From assembly GCA_027488395.1 (NCBI GenBank), contig JAIYBT010000013.1:1-64000 (forward strand): 64,000 nt of DNA, read 5' to 3'. The translations under genes were made by a program, and so were the position numbers. Positions 17,586 through 27,726 of the stretch are shown piece by piece. The DNA is from Methylophilaceae bacterium. GTDB lineage: Bacteria > Pseudomonadota > Gammaproteobacteria > Burkholderiales > Methylophilaceae. The notes below the pieces were generated by a model. The model did not search any database, had not been told where the DNA came from, and saw only the letters and a list, made by a program, of their open reading frames with translations. The number at the start of each line of letters is the position of its first letter. Positions within the stretch are counted from its first letter, which is position 1.

Positions 17586-19088
17586 TTAATGTTTTTCGTA
17601 ACGTCGGTATTGTAACGCTTCCGCGATATGGGTTTCTTCAATCAGGCTGTTTTGCGCAAGATCGGCAATGCTACGCCCCACTTTTAATACGCGGTGATAA
17701 GCGCGGGCAGATAAGCCAAATTTATGCATTGCCGCTTGTAATAAATGGGTCGCTCGCTCATTGAGCTGGCAATGGTCTGCAAGTTCTAACGGCCCCAATG
17801 CTGCATTCGGTTTGCCTTGTCGGGCAAGCTGGCTCGCTCTCGCGGCTTCCACCCGTTGTTGAATGGCTTGGCTAGACTCAGCCGCTTGCGATTGTGCGAT
17901 CTCTTCTGGCTTCAGCGCAGGCACTTCAATATTCATGTCAATACGATCGAGCAACGGCCCCGAAATTTTGGCTTGATAGCGTGCGATCTGCTCAGGCGTA
18001 CAGCGACAGCGTTGATTAAAGTGGCCAAAATAGCCACATGGACAGGGGTTCATGGCGGCGATCAGTTGAAATTGTGCAGGAAAAGTGGCCTGCCTGGCAG
18101 CCCGAGAAATCGTGATATGGCCGCTCTCCAGCGGCTCTCGTAACACTTCAAGTACTTTACGATCAAATTCTGGCAACTCATCTAAAAACAAAACACCATG
18201 ATGCGCCAGACTGATTTCACCTGGCCTAGGTACGCCACCGCCACCCACCAGTGCGATCGCAGATGCCGTGTGATGCGGCGCGCGATAGGGGCGTTGTTTC
18301 CACAATTGCGCTGGATATTGGCCGTTAAGTGACAATATTGCTGCACTTTCTAAGGCTTCTTGTGTGTTCATGCTGGGTAAAATACTGGAAAAACGCTGTG
18401 CCAGCATGCTTTTGCCTGTGCCAGGCGGCCCACGCATTAATACACTGTGTTGTCCGCATGCCGCAATTTCTAAGGCGCGCTTGGCACGGATTTGCCCTTT
18501 AACTTCGGCATAATCCGCGCTGTGATTGACGGGTGTAGGCAAGGTTTGCGTACTGACAGCCAATGCTTGCTTGCCCGATAAATGGGCGCACACTTCAAGT
18601 AAATGATTGGCGCCATAAACGGTAACGCCTTCAACTAAGCTGGCTTCCGCGGCGTTTTCAATCGGCAAAATCAATGCGGTTTGCGCCTGTGTGCTTGCGC
18701 GCAGGTGAAAAGTCATCGCCAACGCGCCGCGTACAGGCCGCAAATGACCAGTCAGCGCCAATTCACCCGCAATTACATACTGGGCTAATTGTTTGTTGGG
18801 TAGCTGCCCTGAGGCCACTAAAATGCCAAGCGCAATCGGCAAATCATAGCGGCCGCCTTCTTTAGGTAAATCGGCGGGCGCCAAATTGACGGTGATGCGC
18901 CGCGCTGGAAACTCAAATTGCGCGGTTTGAATGGCGGCGCGCACCCGATCTTTGCTTTCTTTGACTTCAGTTTCAGGCAAGCCGACGATGGTAAAGCTTG
19001 GTAAGCCATTGGCTAAATGGACTTCCACCACTACTTCAGGGGCGTCCATGCCGCTCAACGCGCGGCTGTACAACACTGCAAGACTCAT
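17586..19088 (-). CDS. comM: ComM / YifB family Mg-chelatase-like AAA+ ATPase
   Basis: This is a 500-residue protein of the YifB/ComM family. An N-terminal ChlI-like fold (MSLAVLYSRALSGMDAPEV onward) is followed by an AAA+ core with Walker A GPPGTGKSMLAQR, Walker B VLFLDELPEF and the zinc-like CPCGYFGH/CRCTP cysteines, and a C-terminal Mg_chelatase domain. ComM is a branch-migration helicase that extends recombination of incoming DNA during natural transformation. With the type IV pilus genes nearby, it is consistent with competence, though comM is also present in many non-transforming species. Confidence 0.93.
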   Translation of the reverse strand: MSLAVLYSRALSGMDAPEVVVEVHLANGLPSFTIVGLPETEVKESKDRVRAAIQTAQFEFPARRITVNLAPADLPKEGGRYDLPIALGILVASGQLPNKQLAQYVIAGELALTGHLRPVRGALAMTFHLRASTQAQTALILPIENAAEASLVEGVTVYGANHLLEVCAHLSGKQALAVSTQTLPTPVNHSADYAEVKGQIRAKRALEIAACGQHSVLMRGPPGTGKSMLAQRFSSILPSMNTQEALESAAILSLNGQYPAQLWKQRPYRAPHHTASAIALVGGGGVPRPGEISLAHHGVLFLDELPEFDRKVLEVLREPLESGHITISRAARQATFPAQFQLIAAMNPCPCGYFGHFNQRCRCTPEQIARYQAKISGPLLDRIDMNIEVPALKPEEIAQSQAAESSQAIQQRVEAARASQLARQGKPNAALGPLELADHCQLNERATHLLQAAMHKFGLSARAYHRVLKVGRSIADLAQNSLIEETHIAEALQYRRYEKH

Positions 19089-19132
19089 GTCGCATCCTCA
19101 ACCAGTAGAATGCGAACAATTGTAAAATAATT

Positions 19133-19381
19133 TTAATTTTTAGGGGTGTTTGCTTGCTCAAGGGCAGCAATTTTATCTTCCAACACCTTGAGTTGCTGTT
19201 GTGCGCGCGCGAGTAAGCTTGCTTGAATATCAAATTCTTCGCGGGTAACTAGGTCCATTTTGGTGAGCGCGCCCTGAAACAGTGCGTGAATATTCGTTTC
19301 GAGCTCGGAAATAGGGCTTGAATCCACTAATTGCTTGATTTTGCTAGAAAACTCTTTGATTTTTTCATTTGAAAATAGCAT
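19133..19381 (-). CDS. ubiK: Ubiquinone biosynthesis accessory factor UbiK (YqiC/BMFP)
   Basis: This 82-residue protein is mostly helical with a C-terminal coiled coil (ASLLARAQQQLKVLEDKIAAL). The MVTREEFD-like segment DLVTREEFDIQ is the family signature. UbiK works with UbiJ in the soluble Ubi complex for ubiquinone synthesis. AAGGATA precedes the ATG. Its divergent position opposite the glnK operon is common in betaproteobacteria. Confidence 0.88.
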   Translation of the reverse strand: MLFSNEKIKEFSSKIKQLVDSSPISELETNIHALFQGALTKMDLVTREEFDIQASLLARAQQQLKVLEDKIAALEQANTPKN

Positions 19382-19531
19382 GTTTTATCCTTTTAGATCG
19401 TTGATTTGAGGTTAAAAATATACTGATATTGACTAATTTAGCACAAATAAATTACAAAATAATTATTTAAATCAACAACTTAATATTAAAAAATAATAAA
19501 TTTTAGAATTAAACCTTCCTAACCTATTGTT

Positions 19532-19574
19532 TTTATTGATTTATTGATTTATTGATGTTGGCATGTGCTTTGCT
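19532..19574 (+). promoter_or_regulatory. Sigma-54 promoter of the porin-glnK-amtB operon
   Basis: TGGCATGTGCTTTGCT (19559-19574) fits the RpoN consensus in both boxes with the exact 12-bp spacing; the start is predicted near 19585, giving a 63-base leader. Three tandem copies of TTTATTGA (19532-19555) lie directly upstream, possibly a bending or binding site. Genes behind it belong to nitrogen assimilation, so NtrC is the likely activator. I could not find a clear NtrC palindrome. Confidence 0.82.
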
Positions 19575-19647
19575 TTGATGCCTGTGTTGTTTCATTCTCG
19601 TTTACAACAATTCTATTAAAGTATCTTTGAAGAGAGAGGACTCATAA

Positions 19648-20577
19648 ATGCGTCAATCTATTTTACTCACTGCCGTGTTAGGTTCATTGTCATTTGCACA
19701 AGTTTCATACGCAGCGGAAGAAGCAAAAGCTGAAGCATCAGACTGGACAGTCACAGGTAACGTTGGTTTTGCATCTGACTACCGTTTCCGTGGTATGTCA
19801 CAAACTTGGAAAAAGCCAGCGGTTCAAGGTGGTTTTGATATTTCACACAAAAGCGGTTTTTACGCAGGTGTATGGGGTTCTAACGTCAGCCCGAACACTT
19901 ACCCAGATGCCAACGTAGAGCTCGATTTATATGGTGGCTATAACGGAAGTATCTCTGCAGTTGAAGGCTTGGGTTATACCGTTGGTTTATATGGTTATTT
20001 CTATCCAAACGGCAGTTGGGGTAAGTATCGTGACGCAACAGGTGCACGTTTAACACCTAGCGGCGGTAGCTGGAATACCTATGAAGCTAACTTTGGTCTT
20101 TCATACAACTGGTTGAGTGCAAAAGCATCTGTCACTTTAGGTGATTGGTTTGGTGCTGAGAGCAAAACAGGTTGGGATGGTGGTACCAGTGGTACTACTT
20201 ATTTAGAAATCAACGCCGCTTACCCATTACCAATTTGGGACCTCACCTTGGTTGCGCACGTGGGTCATTTAAATGTTGCTGGTAAATTAAATTTAAATGC
20301 GCCAAATGGTGCCAGCGTAAGTACAACTAACGAAACGAATCCAGACTATACCGATTACAAAATCGGTTTAAGCAAAGCATTCAAAATTGCCTCTTCTGAA
20401 GGTTGGAACGCTGGTGTGTATTATGTAGGTGCCAACAATTCTAGCTACTGGGGTGATCGTGGTTACGGTGGTGCGAGCTTTAATGGTGCTGGCGTGAACA
20501 ATGGCGGTACAGCCATTCCTCAGCAACGTAACTTGAATGAAGGCGCATTCGTTTTCACAATTAGCCGTACATTCTAA
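19648..20577 (+). CDS. TorF family putative outer-membrane porin
   Basis: This is a 309-residue outer-membrane protein: signal peptide MRQSILLTAVLGSLSFAQVSYAA, then alternating aromatic beta-strands such as VGFASDYRFRGMSQ and YAGVWGSNV, and a terminal aromatic (ISRTF) typical of barrels. SDYRFRG near the mature N-terminus is the signature of the TorF/Gcw_chp family. It probably passes small nitrogenous solutes or ions. It is the first gene behind the sigma-54 promoter, with glnK and amtB following, so it is likely induced in nitrogen limitation. GAGAGAGGA precedes the ATG. Confidence 0.85.
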   Translation: MRQSILLTAVLGSLSFAQVSYAAEEAKAEASDWTVTGNVGFASDYRFRGMSQTWKKPAVQGGFDISHKSGFYAGVWGSNVSPNTYPDANVELDLYGGYNGSISAVEGLGYTVGLYGYFYPNGSWGKYRDATGARLTPSGGSWNTYEANFGLSYNWLSAKASVTLGDWFGAESKTGWDGGTSGTTYLEINAAYPLPIWDLTLVAHVGHLNVAGKLNLNAPNGASVSTTNETNPDYTDYKIGLSKAFKIASSEGWNAGVYYVGANNSSYWGDRGYGGASFNGAGVNNGGTAIPQQRNLNEGAFVFTISRTF

Positions 20578-20622
20578 TTCGTCGTTTTAAATGCTGGCGG
20601 GTGTGTTGCCCGCCAGCAATAA

Positions 20623-20976
<354 letters not shown>

Positions 20977-20991
20977 GTGAGGGCTTCAGAT

Positions 20992-22491
20992 ATGAAGAAA
21001 ATTCTTTCTGTGTTATCGCTGGTTGCCCTGTTAGGCATGACTGCAACCCCTTTGGTTTTTGCTGAAGAAACCGTAACAGAAACCGTGACCGTAGAAACGG
21101 TGACCACTGACGCTGCCCCAGCGGTTGCGCCAGAAGCGGCACCCGTAGCGGCTGAAGCCGCTGCCCCCGCTGCCGCGACACCCGTACCAAACAAAGGCGA
21201 TACCAGCTTTATGTTGGTAGCAACTGCCTTGGTTACTTTGATGACGATTCCTGGCTTGGCATTGTTTTACGGTGGTTTAGTCCGTCAGAAAAATATGCTG
21301 TCAGTATTGATGCAAACCTTTGTGATTTTTTCACTGATGGCGGTACTGTGGACGGTATATGGCTATAGCGTAGCCTTTACTGGCGGAAGCCCGTTCTTTG
21401 GTGGTTTAAGCAAAGCTTTCTTGGCGGGCATTACCCCAGACTCATTGGGTGCGACCTTTAGTAAGGGCGTATACATTCCAGAGTATGTGTTTGTGGGGTT
21501 CCAGCTGACCTTTGCAGCGATTACACCAGCGTTGATCATTGGTGCATTTGCTGAGCGTATGAAGTTTTCTGCGGTGCTTGCTTTTGTGGTGCTTTGGTTC
21601 ACTTTTGCTTACTTGCCAATGGCGCACATGGTTTGGTATTGGGACGGTCCAGATGCCATTACGGATGCGGCTTCATTAGAAACAGTGGTTGCAAACGCAG
21701 GTTGGTTATGGGCGAAAGGCGCGCTCGACTTTGCAGGCGGTACAGTGGTGCATATTAACGCGGGTGTAGCGGGTTTAGTGGCTGCCATCGTGTTGGGTAA
21801 ACGTATCGGTTACGGTAAAGAATCCATGGCGCCACACAGCTTAACCTTAACCATGGTGGGCGCTGCATTACTGTGGGTGGGTTGGTATGGTTTCAACGCG
21901 GGTTCTAACTTAGAAGCCAACGGCTATGCAGCCCTCGCCTTCTTGAACACCACCATTGCAACCGGTGCTGCCACCATTTCATGGATGTTTGTCGAGTGGT
22001 TTGGTAAATCAAAACCATCAATGCTCGGTGCCGCTTCTGGTGCAGTGGCAGGTTTGGTTGCGATTACCCCAGCATGTGGTTTTGTTGGTCCAGTCGGCGC
22101 CATCATTATCGGCTTGTTGGTTTCACCGATTTGCTACGTGTTTGTTACCAAAATCAAATATATCTTTGGCTATGATGATGCTTTAGATGTGTTTGGTGTA
22201 CATGCCATGGGCGGTGTATTTGGCGCCTTAGCGACAGGGGTATTTGTGAACCCAGCGTTAGGGGGTGCAGGTGTGGTCGATTACGTTGCCAACGGTGTTG
22301 CTGCCTATGACTTTGGTGCGCAGATGACTGCACAGATTTATGCAGTCGTCACTGCGATTGTGGTTTCAACGGTCGTTGCTTTCATTGCCTTGAAGATTGT
22401 CGATGCAGTGATTGGGTTGCGTGTGTCTGAAGAGTCTGAGCGTGAAGGCTTAGATACGACAGAACACGGAGAACGTGCGTATACTCTGTAA
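20992..22491 (+). CDS. amtB: Ammonium transporter AmtB
   Basis: The 499-residue protein has a signal peptide and then an unusual low-complexity Val/Thr/Glu and Ala/Pro stretch (about residues 25-70) before the first helix. The Amt core follows with LALFYGGLVRQKN, AHMVWYWDG, the twin pore histidines in VVHINAG and DVFGVHAMGG, and the GAA-rich helices. It conducts ammonium across the inner membrane and is gated by GlnK. I use the ATG at 20992; an in-frame GTG at 20977 is less likely. A terminator follows. Confidence 0.96.
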   Translation: MKKILSVLSLVALLGMTATPLVFAEETVTETVTVETVTTDAAPAVAPEAAPVAAEAAAPAAATPVPNKGDTSFMLVATALVTLMTIPGLALFYGGLVRQKNMLSVLMQTFVIFSLMAVLWTVYGYSVAFTGGSPFFGGLSKAFLAGITPDSLGATFSKGVYIPEYVFVGFQLTFAAITPALIIGAFAERMKFSAVLAFVVLWFTFAYLPMAHMVWYWDGPDAITDAASLETVVANAGWLWAKGALDFAGGTVVHINAGVAGLVAAIVLGKRIGYGKESMAPHSLTLTMVGAALLWVGWYGFNAGSNLEANGYAALAFLNTTIATGAATISWMFVEWFGKSKPSMLGAASGAVAGLVAITPACGFVGPVGAIIIGLLVSPICYVFVTKIKYIFGYDDALDVFGVHAMGGVFGALATGVFVNPALGGAGVVDYVANGVAAYDFGAQMTAQIYAVVTAIVVSTVVAFIALKIVDAVIGLRVSEESEREGLDTTEHGERAYTL

Positions 22492-22512
22492 ACGAGAGTG
22501 TGTAGTAGAAAG

Positions 22513-22539
22513 AACGGCTCCTATGGAGCCGTTTTTTTT
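22513..22539 (+). terminator. Intrinsic terminator after amtB
   Basis: AACGGCTCC (22513-22521) pairs with GGAGCCGTT (22525-22533) over a three-base loop and runs into eight T residues. It ends the porin-glnK-amtB operon. Confidence 0.93.
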
Positions 22540-22557
22540 GGAACTAAACAATTCGTC

Positions 22558-22563
22558 TATAAT
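22558..22563 (+). promoter_or_regulatory. -10 element of the exporter operon
   Basis: A consensus TATAAT lies 31 bp before the exporter start codon and just after the amtB terminator. A TTGGAA is present upstream but only 14 bp away, so the -35 box is uncertain. Confidence 0.5.
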
Positions 22564-22593
22564 CCATTAAACAGCCAACACAACACATAATTT

Positions 22594-24267
22594 ATGGCAC
22601 AACAATCCTCACAAACCCAGCCGATTCAACGCTTATTGCAGTTAATCAAGGTTGAAAAGCAAGATATTCTTTTGCTGATTTATATGACCATCGCCTATGG
22701 CATACTAGGTATTGCCACGCCAGTGGCGGTGCAAACCATGGTCAATTTGGTCACCATGGGCGGCGTGTTGCAACCGCTGTATGTGGTAGGCCTGATTTTA
22801 TTTTCGTTGTTGGCCCTGTCTGGTGCGCTGTATGCCACCGAAAGCTATTTGGTCGAAATGATCCAGCGACGTATTTTTGTGCGCAGCAGTTTGTTGATTG
22901 CGCAAAATACCCAACAAGTCCAAATCCAAGTCTACGATAACGAAAATCCAGTCGAACTGGTGAACCGTTATTTTGACATTACCACTATCCAAAAATCTGC
23001 CGCGACCTTGCTTACCATTGGCCTCACTGCTTTATTGCAAGGTGTGATTGGTAGTTTAGTGTTGCTGTTTTATAGCCTTTACTTTGGCATATTAGTCGTC
23101 GTCATTTTGTTGATTTTATGGGGCATTGTGGTGTGGCTGGGCAAGCAAGCCGAATACACCGCCATTAAAGAATCTAAAGCCAAATACAAAATGGCCGCAT
23201 GGTTAGAAAATATTGCGCGCAATATGCATCTATTTAAATTTTATCAAGCAGCAGACCGCACACAACTCACCACCACGGAGATTGCACAGGAGTATCTCTC
23301 TGCCAGAACACAACATTTTGCCGTGTTAATGACGCAATTGATTGGTGCTGTTGGCATGTATGCATTGATCGGCACTGCCATGTTGGTACTGGGGGGCACG
23401 CTAGTGATTAAAGGTCAAATTAACTTGGGCCAGTTTGTGGCGTCGGAATTAATTATTTTTGGCGTGTTATCTGGCTTTGTGCGCTTTGTGACCAAGCTTG
23501 AATATTTTTACGATATGCTAGCGGCGGTCGATAAACTCAGTGTGTTAGAAGAGCTCCCGACCGAAGCCACTGGGGCCCATTTACCCAATCAAGAGGGGTA
23601 CATCCAATTGGTGATGCATGGGGTTGGCTTTGCCTATCAAGCGCAGCGGCCGCTGATTCAGCGCCTAGAGCTGCAACTACAACGCGGTCAACAATTAGCG
23701 ATCTTGGGTCATTCTGGTATTGGTAAATCGACCCTGATTGAGTTAATAGCTGGACTGCGCCAGCCCGCAACCGGCTATCTCAGTGTCAATGGCGTCGATT
23801 TACGCCAAATCAATCTGCAAGATTGGCGTAATCATGTCGGCATTGCAGGCAAAATCGAGTGGCAGCACGGTACGATTTTAGAAAACCTGCAATTAAATCG
23901 CTCAACAGTCAGTGTGCAAGACATCATCGAGGTGTTAAAGGCACTGGGCATTTGGCAGCGAATCAGTCAGCTGCCAGAAGGGCTGGATACGAAGCTTACC
24001 GATTTTGGCGCACCGATGTCGCAAACCGAGTTACAACGACTCATGTTGGCGCGCGCCATGGTGGCAAAGCCTGCATTGGTCATGATTGATGGCTTGTTAG
24101 ACGGTCTTGAACAAGACGATTTAGACCGTGTATTGCGCTTGCTCCAACAACGGCGTGCCGAGTGGATGGTGGTCATTACCACACGTTTTAAACATATCGC
24201 CTCGCAGTGTGATCAAGTCATAGACCTCAATGCCTATGCTGTGGCAGAAGGGGCGCCAGATGCATAA
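22594..24267 (+). CDS. ABC exporter (fused membrane and ATPase) with degenerate ATPase
   Basis: This 557-residue half transporter has a six-helix membrane domain (residues 20-320) and an ATPase domain (345-550). Walker A is intact (GHSGIGKST, about 372). The other catalytic motifs are not: the Q-loop Gln reads Lys (VGIAGK), the LSGGQ signature reads MSQTE, the Walker B DE reads DG (LVMIDG), and the switch His reads Thr (ITTRF). There is no C39 peptidase domain. The next two genes encode HlyD- and TolC-type partners, so it is the inner-membrane part of a type I-like system. From memory, similar degenerate proteins occur in Bacteroidetes. The cargo is unknown. Confidence 0.82.
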   Translation: MAQQSSQTQPIQRLLQLIKVEKQDILLLIYMTIAYGILGIATPVAVQTMVNLVTMGGVLQPLYVVGLILFSLLALSGALYATESYLVEMIQRRIFVRSSLLIAQNTQQVQIQVYDNENPVELVNRYFDITTIQKSAATLLTIGLTALLQGVIGSLVLLFYSLYFGILVVVILLILWGIVVWLGKQAEYTAIKESKAKYKMAAWLENIARNMHLFKFYQAADRTQLTTTEIAQEYLSARTQHFAVLMTQLIGAVGMYALIGTAMLVLGGTLVIKGQINLGQFVASELIIFGVLSGFVRFVTKLEYFYDMLAAVDKLSVLEELPTEATGAHLPNQEGYIQLVMHGVGFAYQAQRPLIQRLELQLQRGQQLAILGHSGIGKSTLIELIAGLRQPATGYLSVNGVDLRQINLQDWRNHVGIAGKIEWQHGTILENLQLNRSTVSVQDIIEVLKALGIWQRISQLPEGLDTKLTDFGAPMSQTELQRLMLARAMVAKPALVMIDGLLDGLEQDDLDRVLRLLQQRRAEWMVVITTRFKHIASQCDQVIDLNAYAVAEGAPDA

Positions 24268-25564
24268 GACACAACAAGCCTTATTACAAGCGGTGGAAAC
24301 GCCGCTGCAACTCAAGCATTGGGTCAAACGGATGGCAATGCTGTTTATCGTGTTGCCGATTTTTTTTATGTTTTTGCCTTGGCAGCAAAACGTCACTGCG
24401 TTGGGTAAAGTGACGGCGTTTTCTCCCTCTGAGCGCGTACAAACCATTGATGCACCTGTCAGTGGCATGATTGAACGTTGGCATGTGCAAGAGGGGCATG
24501 CGGTTAAAGAGGGCGATGTTTTACTGGAGATCACAGATACCGACCCAAACTTTAAACAACGGCTAGAAGCCCAGCGCGATAATTTGCAAAGTAAGCTCAA
24601 CTCAAAACAAGAAGAGCTTCGCGCCTATGAGCTACAAAAGCAAAACTTAACGGCCGCCAGAGATGCCAAAATTTCGGCCGCCATGTATAAATTAGATGTG
24701 GCTAACCAAAAAATTCGTAGCAGCCAAGAAGCGGTGAACGCCGCGCAAGCTACCTTGGATGCAGCAACCTTACAGTTACAACGGTTGCAGCGCTTGTTAA
24801 ATGAGGGCTTGGTGTCTAAACGCGATTTGGAGCTTGCCGAGCGTGACCATATCATTGCCAGCCGCAACAGCAATAGTGCACAAGCGCAGTATCAATCAGC
24901 CAAGGCCGAGGCCAGCTCAGCTAATGCGGATATCCAACAAACCCGCGCCGATACGCAAGCCTATTTGGATTCCACCTCCGCGGTCATTAACAAAATTAAA
25001 GGCGAGATGGCCGACAGTGAGAACAGTTTGCATAGCTCCGAAATTTCGGTGGCGCGGCAAAATATGCAAAAAATTGTAGCGCCGCGGGCAGGTACGATTT
25101 ATCGGCTTCCCGTAAACTCGCAATCGCAAATCATCAAACAAGGGGATCCGTTGATGGTGATTGTGCCGAGTACCTCACAACGGGCCGTTGAGTTATGGGT
25201 GGATGGCCGCGATGCACCACTCATTACCAAAGAGAGCTTGGTACGGGTTGAGTTTGAAGGCTGGCCTGCGATTCAAGTGCCGGGTTGGGCGCAAGTGGGC
25301 GTCGGCACTTTTACTGGAAAAATTGCATTTGTTGATCCGACCGACAATGGCTCAGGTCATTTTAGGATCATGGTGGTACCCAAAGAAGGGACGCCAGAAT
25401 GGCCATCGGCACGCTTTTTACGCCAAGGGATCAGCGCCAAAGGCTGGGTCATGCTCGATAACGTCAGTATCGGTTACGAGTTATGGCGATTGCTGAATGG
25501 CTTTCCGCCGCGTATTCCGCACGAAGCGAGTCCGCTCACGCTATCGGCCAAGGTCAAGCCATGA
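24260..25564 (+). CDS. HlyD family periplasmic adaptor
   Basis: This is a 434-residue membrane fusion protein. It has one N-terminal membrane helix (MAMLFIVLPIFFMFLPW), a lipoyl-like half motif (APVSGMIERWHVQEGHAVKEGDVLLEI), a long coiled-coil hairpin (about residues 90-260) and the second lipoyl half (IVAPRAGTIYRLPVN) before the beta-barrel. It links the ABC protein to the TolC protein. I choose the ATG at 24260, which has GAAGGGG upstream and overlaps the end of the ABC gene by eight bases. Confidence 0.9.
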   Translation: MHKTQQALLQAVETPLQLKHWVKRMAMLFIVLPIFFMFLPWQQNVTALGKVTAFSPSERVQTIDAPVSGMIERWHVQEGHAVKEGDVLLEITDTDPNFKQRLEAQRDNLQSKLNSKQEELRAYELQKQNLTAARDAKISAAMYKLDVANQKIRSSQEAVNAAQATLDAATLQLQRLQRLLNEGLVSKRDLELAERDHIIASRNSNSAQAQYQSAKAEASSANADIQQTRADTQAYLDSTSAVINKIKGEMADSENSLHSSEISVARQNMQKIVAPRAGTIYRLPVNSQSQIIKQGDPLMVIVPSTSQRAVELWVDGRDAPLITKESLVRVEFEGWPAIQVPGWAQVGVGTFTGKIAFVDPTDNGSGHFRIMVVPKEGTPEWPSARFLRQGISAKGWVMLDNVSIGYELWRLLNGFPPRIPHEASPLTLSAKVKP

Positions 25565-27291
25565 AACCTAGCTTCGCCCTCCTGACCCTGCTCGCATTAT
25601 GCCAGCCCGCATGGTTGTGGGCAGAAGCGGCAGATGCGCGCGCTAAGCAGCGCCTCAACCAGCCAGAAGGGCGCGCGCTAGAGCAATACAGCCAACAGCC
25701 AGGGGTGCCATTGCACGATGCGATCAAACAGCGTGAAGCCCAAAAAAAACCAGCAATGGTGATCGATCTCAAACAGGCATTACAACCATTTGATACGCCC
25801 GAGACGGATAGTCTGGTCAGTGCCAGTGGACAACAAGGCAATCAAGTCACGCTTGCCGATATCCGACAGTTGGCCTTGCAAAATAACTTGCAAGTCAAAG
25901 TTGCGCAATTTGATCCGCGCATCGCCAACCAAAGCCTGCGTGAGGAACAAGCCAAATTTGACCAAGTCATTTATGCCTATGCAAAATACGCAGACAAAGA
26001 TTTACCCGCGATGGCTGGCGATAAAGTCATTGTGAAGTCGGACAACCCAGCCTTAAATAATGAACTGGCAAAACTCAATCTTGATGAACAACGTAAACAG
26101 TTTATTGATGTAGAAGCGGGCATTAAAATCCCGCTGCGTACTGGGGGCAGCGTTACCTTGAGTGCGCCGCTCGAAAACAAACAAAGTTTGGGTAAATTTG
26201 CCAGCGACGAATACCGGAGTGCAATGCGCTTTTCGTTCAGTCAGCCGTTACTGCGCAACGCAGGCCGCGATATCAATGAAGCCAGCATTCGTATTGCTGA
26301 ACTAGACCGCGATACCGTGCAACTGAAAACCCGCTTACAAACCATTCGTATCGTCACCATGGTGGATAAAGCCTATTGGGATTTGTATGAAGCTTGGGCC
26401 GCGCTGGATGTGCGTCGTAATCAGTTTGAATACGCCAGCCAAAACCTCGCCATGGTCAAACGGCGCGTGCAAGAGGGGATCACCGCTGCCGTGGAAATTA
26501 ATCGCGCAGAAATCGGTGTCGCTGACCGTATGGAAGCCTTAATTGTGGCCGAAACTAACCTGAAATTGGCCCAACGGCAGCTGCAGTTTTTGCTAAATGA
26601 CCTGCCCGACAACCCTATCAGCCGCGCGCCTTGGGTGCCAACCACACCCCCACAATTGGTTAAGTTTGAATTTGACCGACCACAATTAATTAAAGACGCG
26701 CTCGATAGCCGTATCGAACTGTTGGAACAAGAGCTCAAACTCAGTGCCGATCTGATTCAAATTGATTACCTGCAAAATCAAACCTTACCGTTATTTACCT
26801 TGGATTATCAATATGGCGCACTGTCCAATACTGGCCAACGGTTAGGGGACATCGACCGTGACCTATTCGATGGTCGTTACCGCGATTGGTCTATCGGCCT
26901 CAAATTTGAAATGCCCGTGAGTAACGAGGCGCGCAAAGCCAAGCTAGACCGCGCGGTAGAGACGCGCATGCAACGGCTCACTACTAAAACCTTGCAAACA
27001 CTGACCGTGAAACGTGAAATCCATGATGCGCTCGACAAAGTGGACCAACATTGGCAACGCATTATCGCTGCGCGTCAGCAAGTACTAATTGCGGGCATTA
27101 ACTACGAAGCCGAGCTGAAACAATTTAACGAAGGCTTGCGCACCATGACCGAAGTGCTAGAAACACTCACCCGCTTAGGCGAAGCGCAAATCAAAGAAAT
27201 CCGTGCCATGAGTGATTACCAAATCGCATTGATTGATGTGGCCTACGCCACAGGGACGGTGTTGGGCGCGAGTAAAATTGCGATGCAATAA
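25561..27291 (+). CDS. TolC family outer-membrane channel of the exporter
   Basis: This 576-residue outer-membrane factor starts with a signal peptide (MKPSFALLTLLALCQPAWLWA). The two repeat halves have long helices, e.g. LRQLALQNNLQVKVAQFDPRIANQ-type sequence near residue 100 and EVLETLTRLGEAQIKEIRAMSDYQIALIDVAYATG at the end. An N-terminal 80-residue polar extension precedes the channel fold and makes it longer than typical TolC. The ATG overlaps the HlyD stop (ATGA), so the three genes form one operon. Confidence 0.87.
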   Translation: MKPSFALLTLLALCQPAWLWAEAADARAKQRLNQPEGRALEQYSQQPGVPLHDAIKQREAQKKPAMVIDLKQALQPFDTPETDSLVSASGQQGNQVTLADIRQLALQNNLQVKVAQFDPRIANQSLREEQAKFDQVIYAYAKYADKDLPAMAGDKVIVKSDNPALNNELAKLNLDEQRKQFIDVEAGIKIPLRTGGSVTLSAPLENKQSLGKFASDEYRSAMRFSFSQPLLRNAGRDINEASIRIAELDRDTVQLKTRLQTIRIVTMVDKAYWDLYEAWAALDVRRNQFEYASQNLAMVKRRVQEGITAAVEINRAEIGVADRMEALIVAETNLKLAQRQLQFLLNDLPDNPISRAPWVPTTPPQLVKFEFDRPQLIKDALDSRIELLEQELKLSADLIQIDYLQNQTLPLFTLDYQYGALSNTGQRLGDIDRDLFDGRYRDWSIGLKFEMPVSNEARKAKLDRAVETRMQRLTTKTLQTLTVKREIHDALDKVDQHWQRIIAARQQVLIAGINYEAELKQFNEGLRTMTEVLETLTRLGEAQIKEIRAMSDYQIALIDVAYATGTVLGASKIAMQ

Positions 27292-27342
27292 GTTTCATAC
27301 AAGTCAGGTGAATGCTGTCAGCGGCTTTATCCGATTGGTCAT

Positions 27343-27606
27343 CTAACGTCCAATGCCCTTTGTGTGTATAGGCTGGCAGACTTGCCCCATTGAATGGTGT
27401 TTTTGAGCGTAAAAAGGCAGCACGTCGCTGGTTTTTATGATGGCAGATTTTTCGGTCGCAATCACCGCTAAAAATGGTGAAATGTTTTCACCCTTGTTGA
27501 GCGCGACTTGCACACCATGCAACCACTGGGTAACCCTGGCGTAGGTAGAAACTTTGCTTGTGTCATTTGCCTCAACCCACATTTCTTTGGTTGGCATATC
27601 AATCAA
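27343..27606 (-). pseudogene. Unrecognised protein fragment
   Basis: This is an open frame of 87 codons from a weak TTG. The frame continues upstream without a start for about 17 more codons until a stop, which suggests that a 5' part is missing. The peptide is soluble and mixed alpha/beta-like, with VSTYARVTQWLHGVQVALNKG as its most ordered-looking part. I do not recognise a family. It lies next to a truncated toxin gene. Confidence 0.4.
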
Positions 27607-27726
27607 GCCCTTGGGGTAAGCTTTTAAGCCAAGTGCTTTGATGTACGCTTTGTCATCTGCTTCACTTTGAGCGGTTTGTCATGTGTTATAGAGCGATATA
27701 AAGTGCTTTCGTATGTATCTTACATC

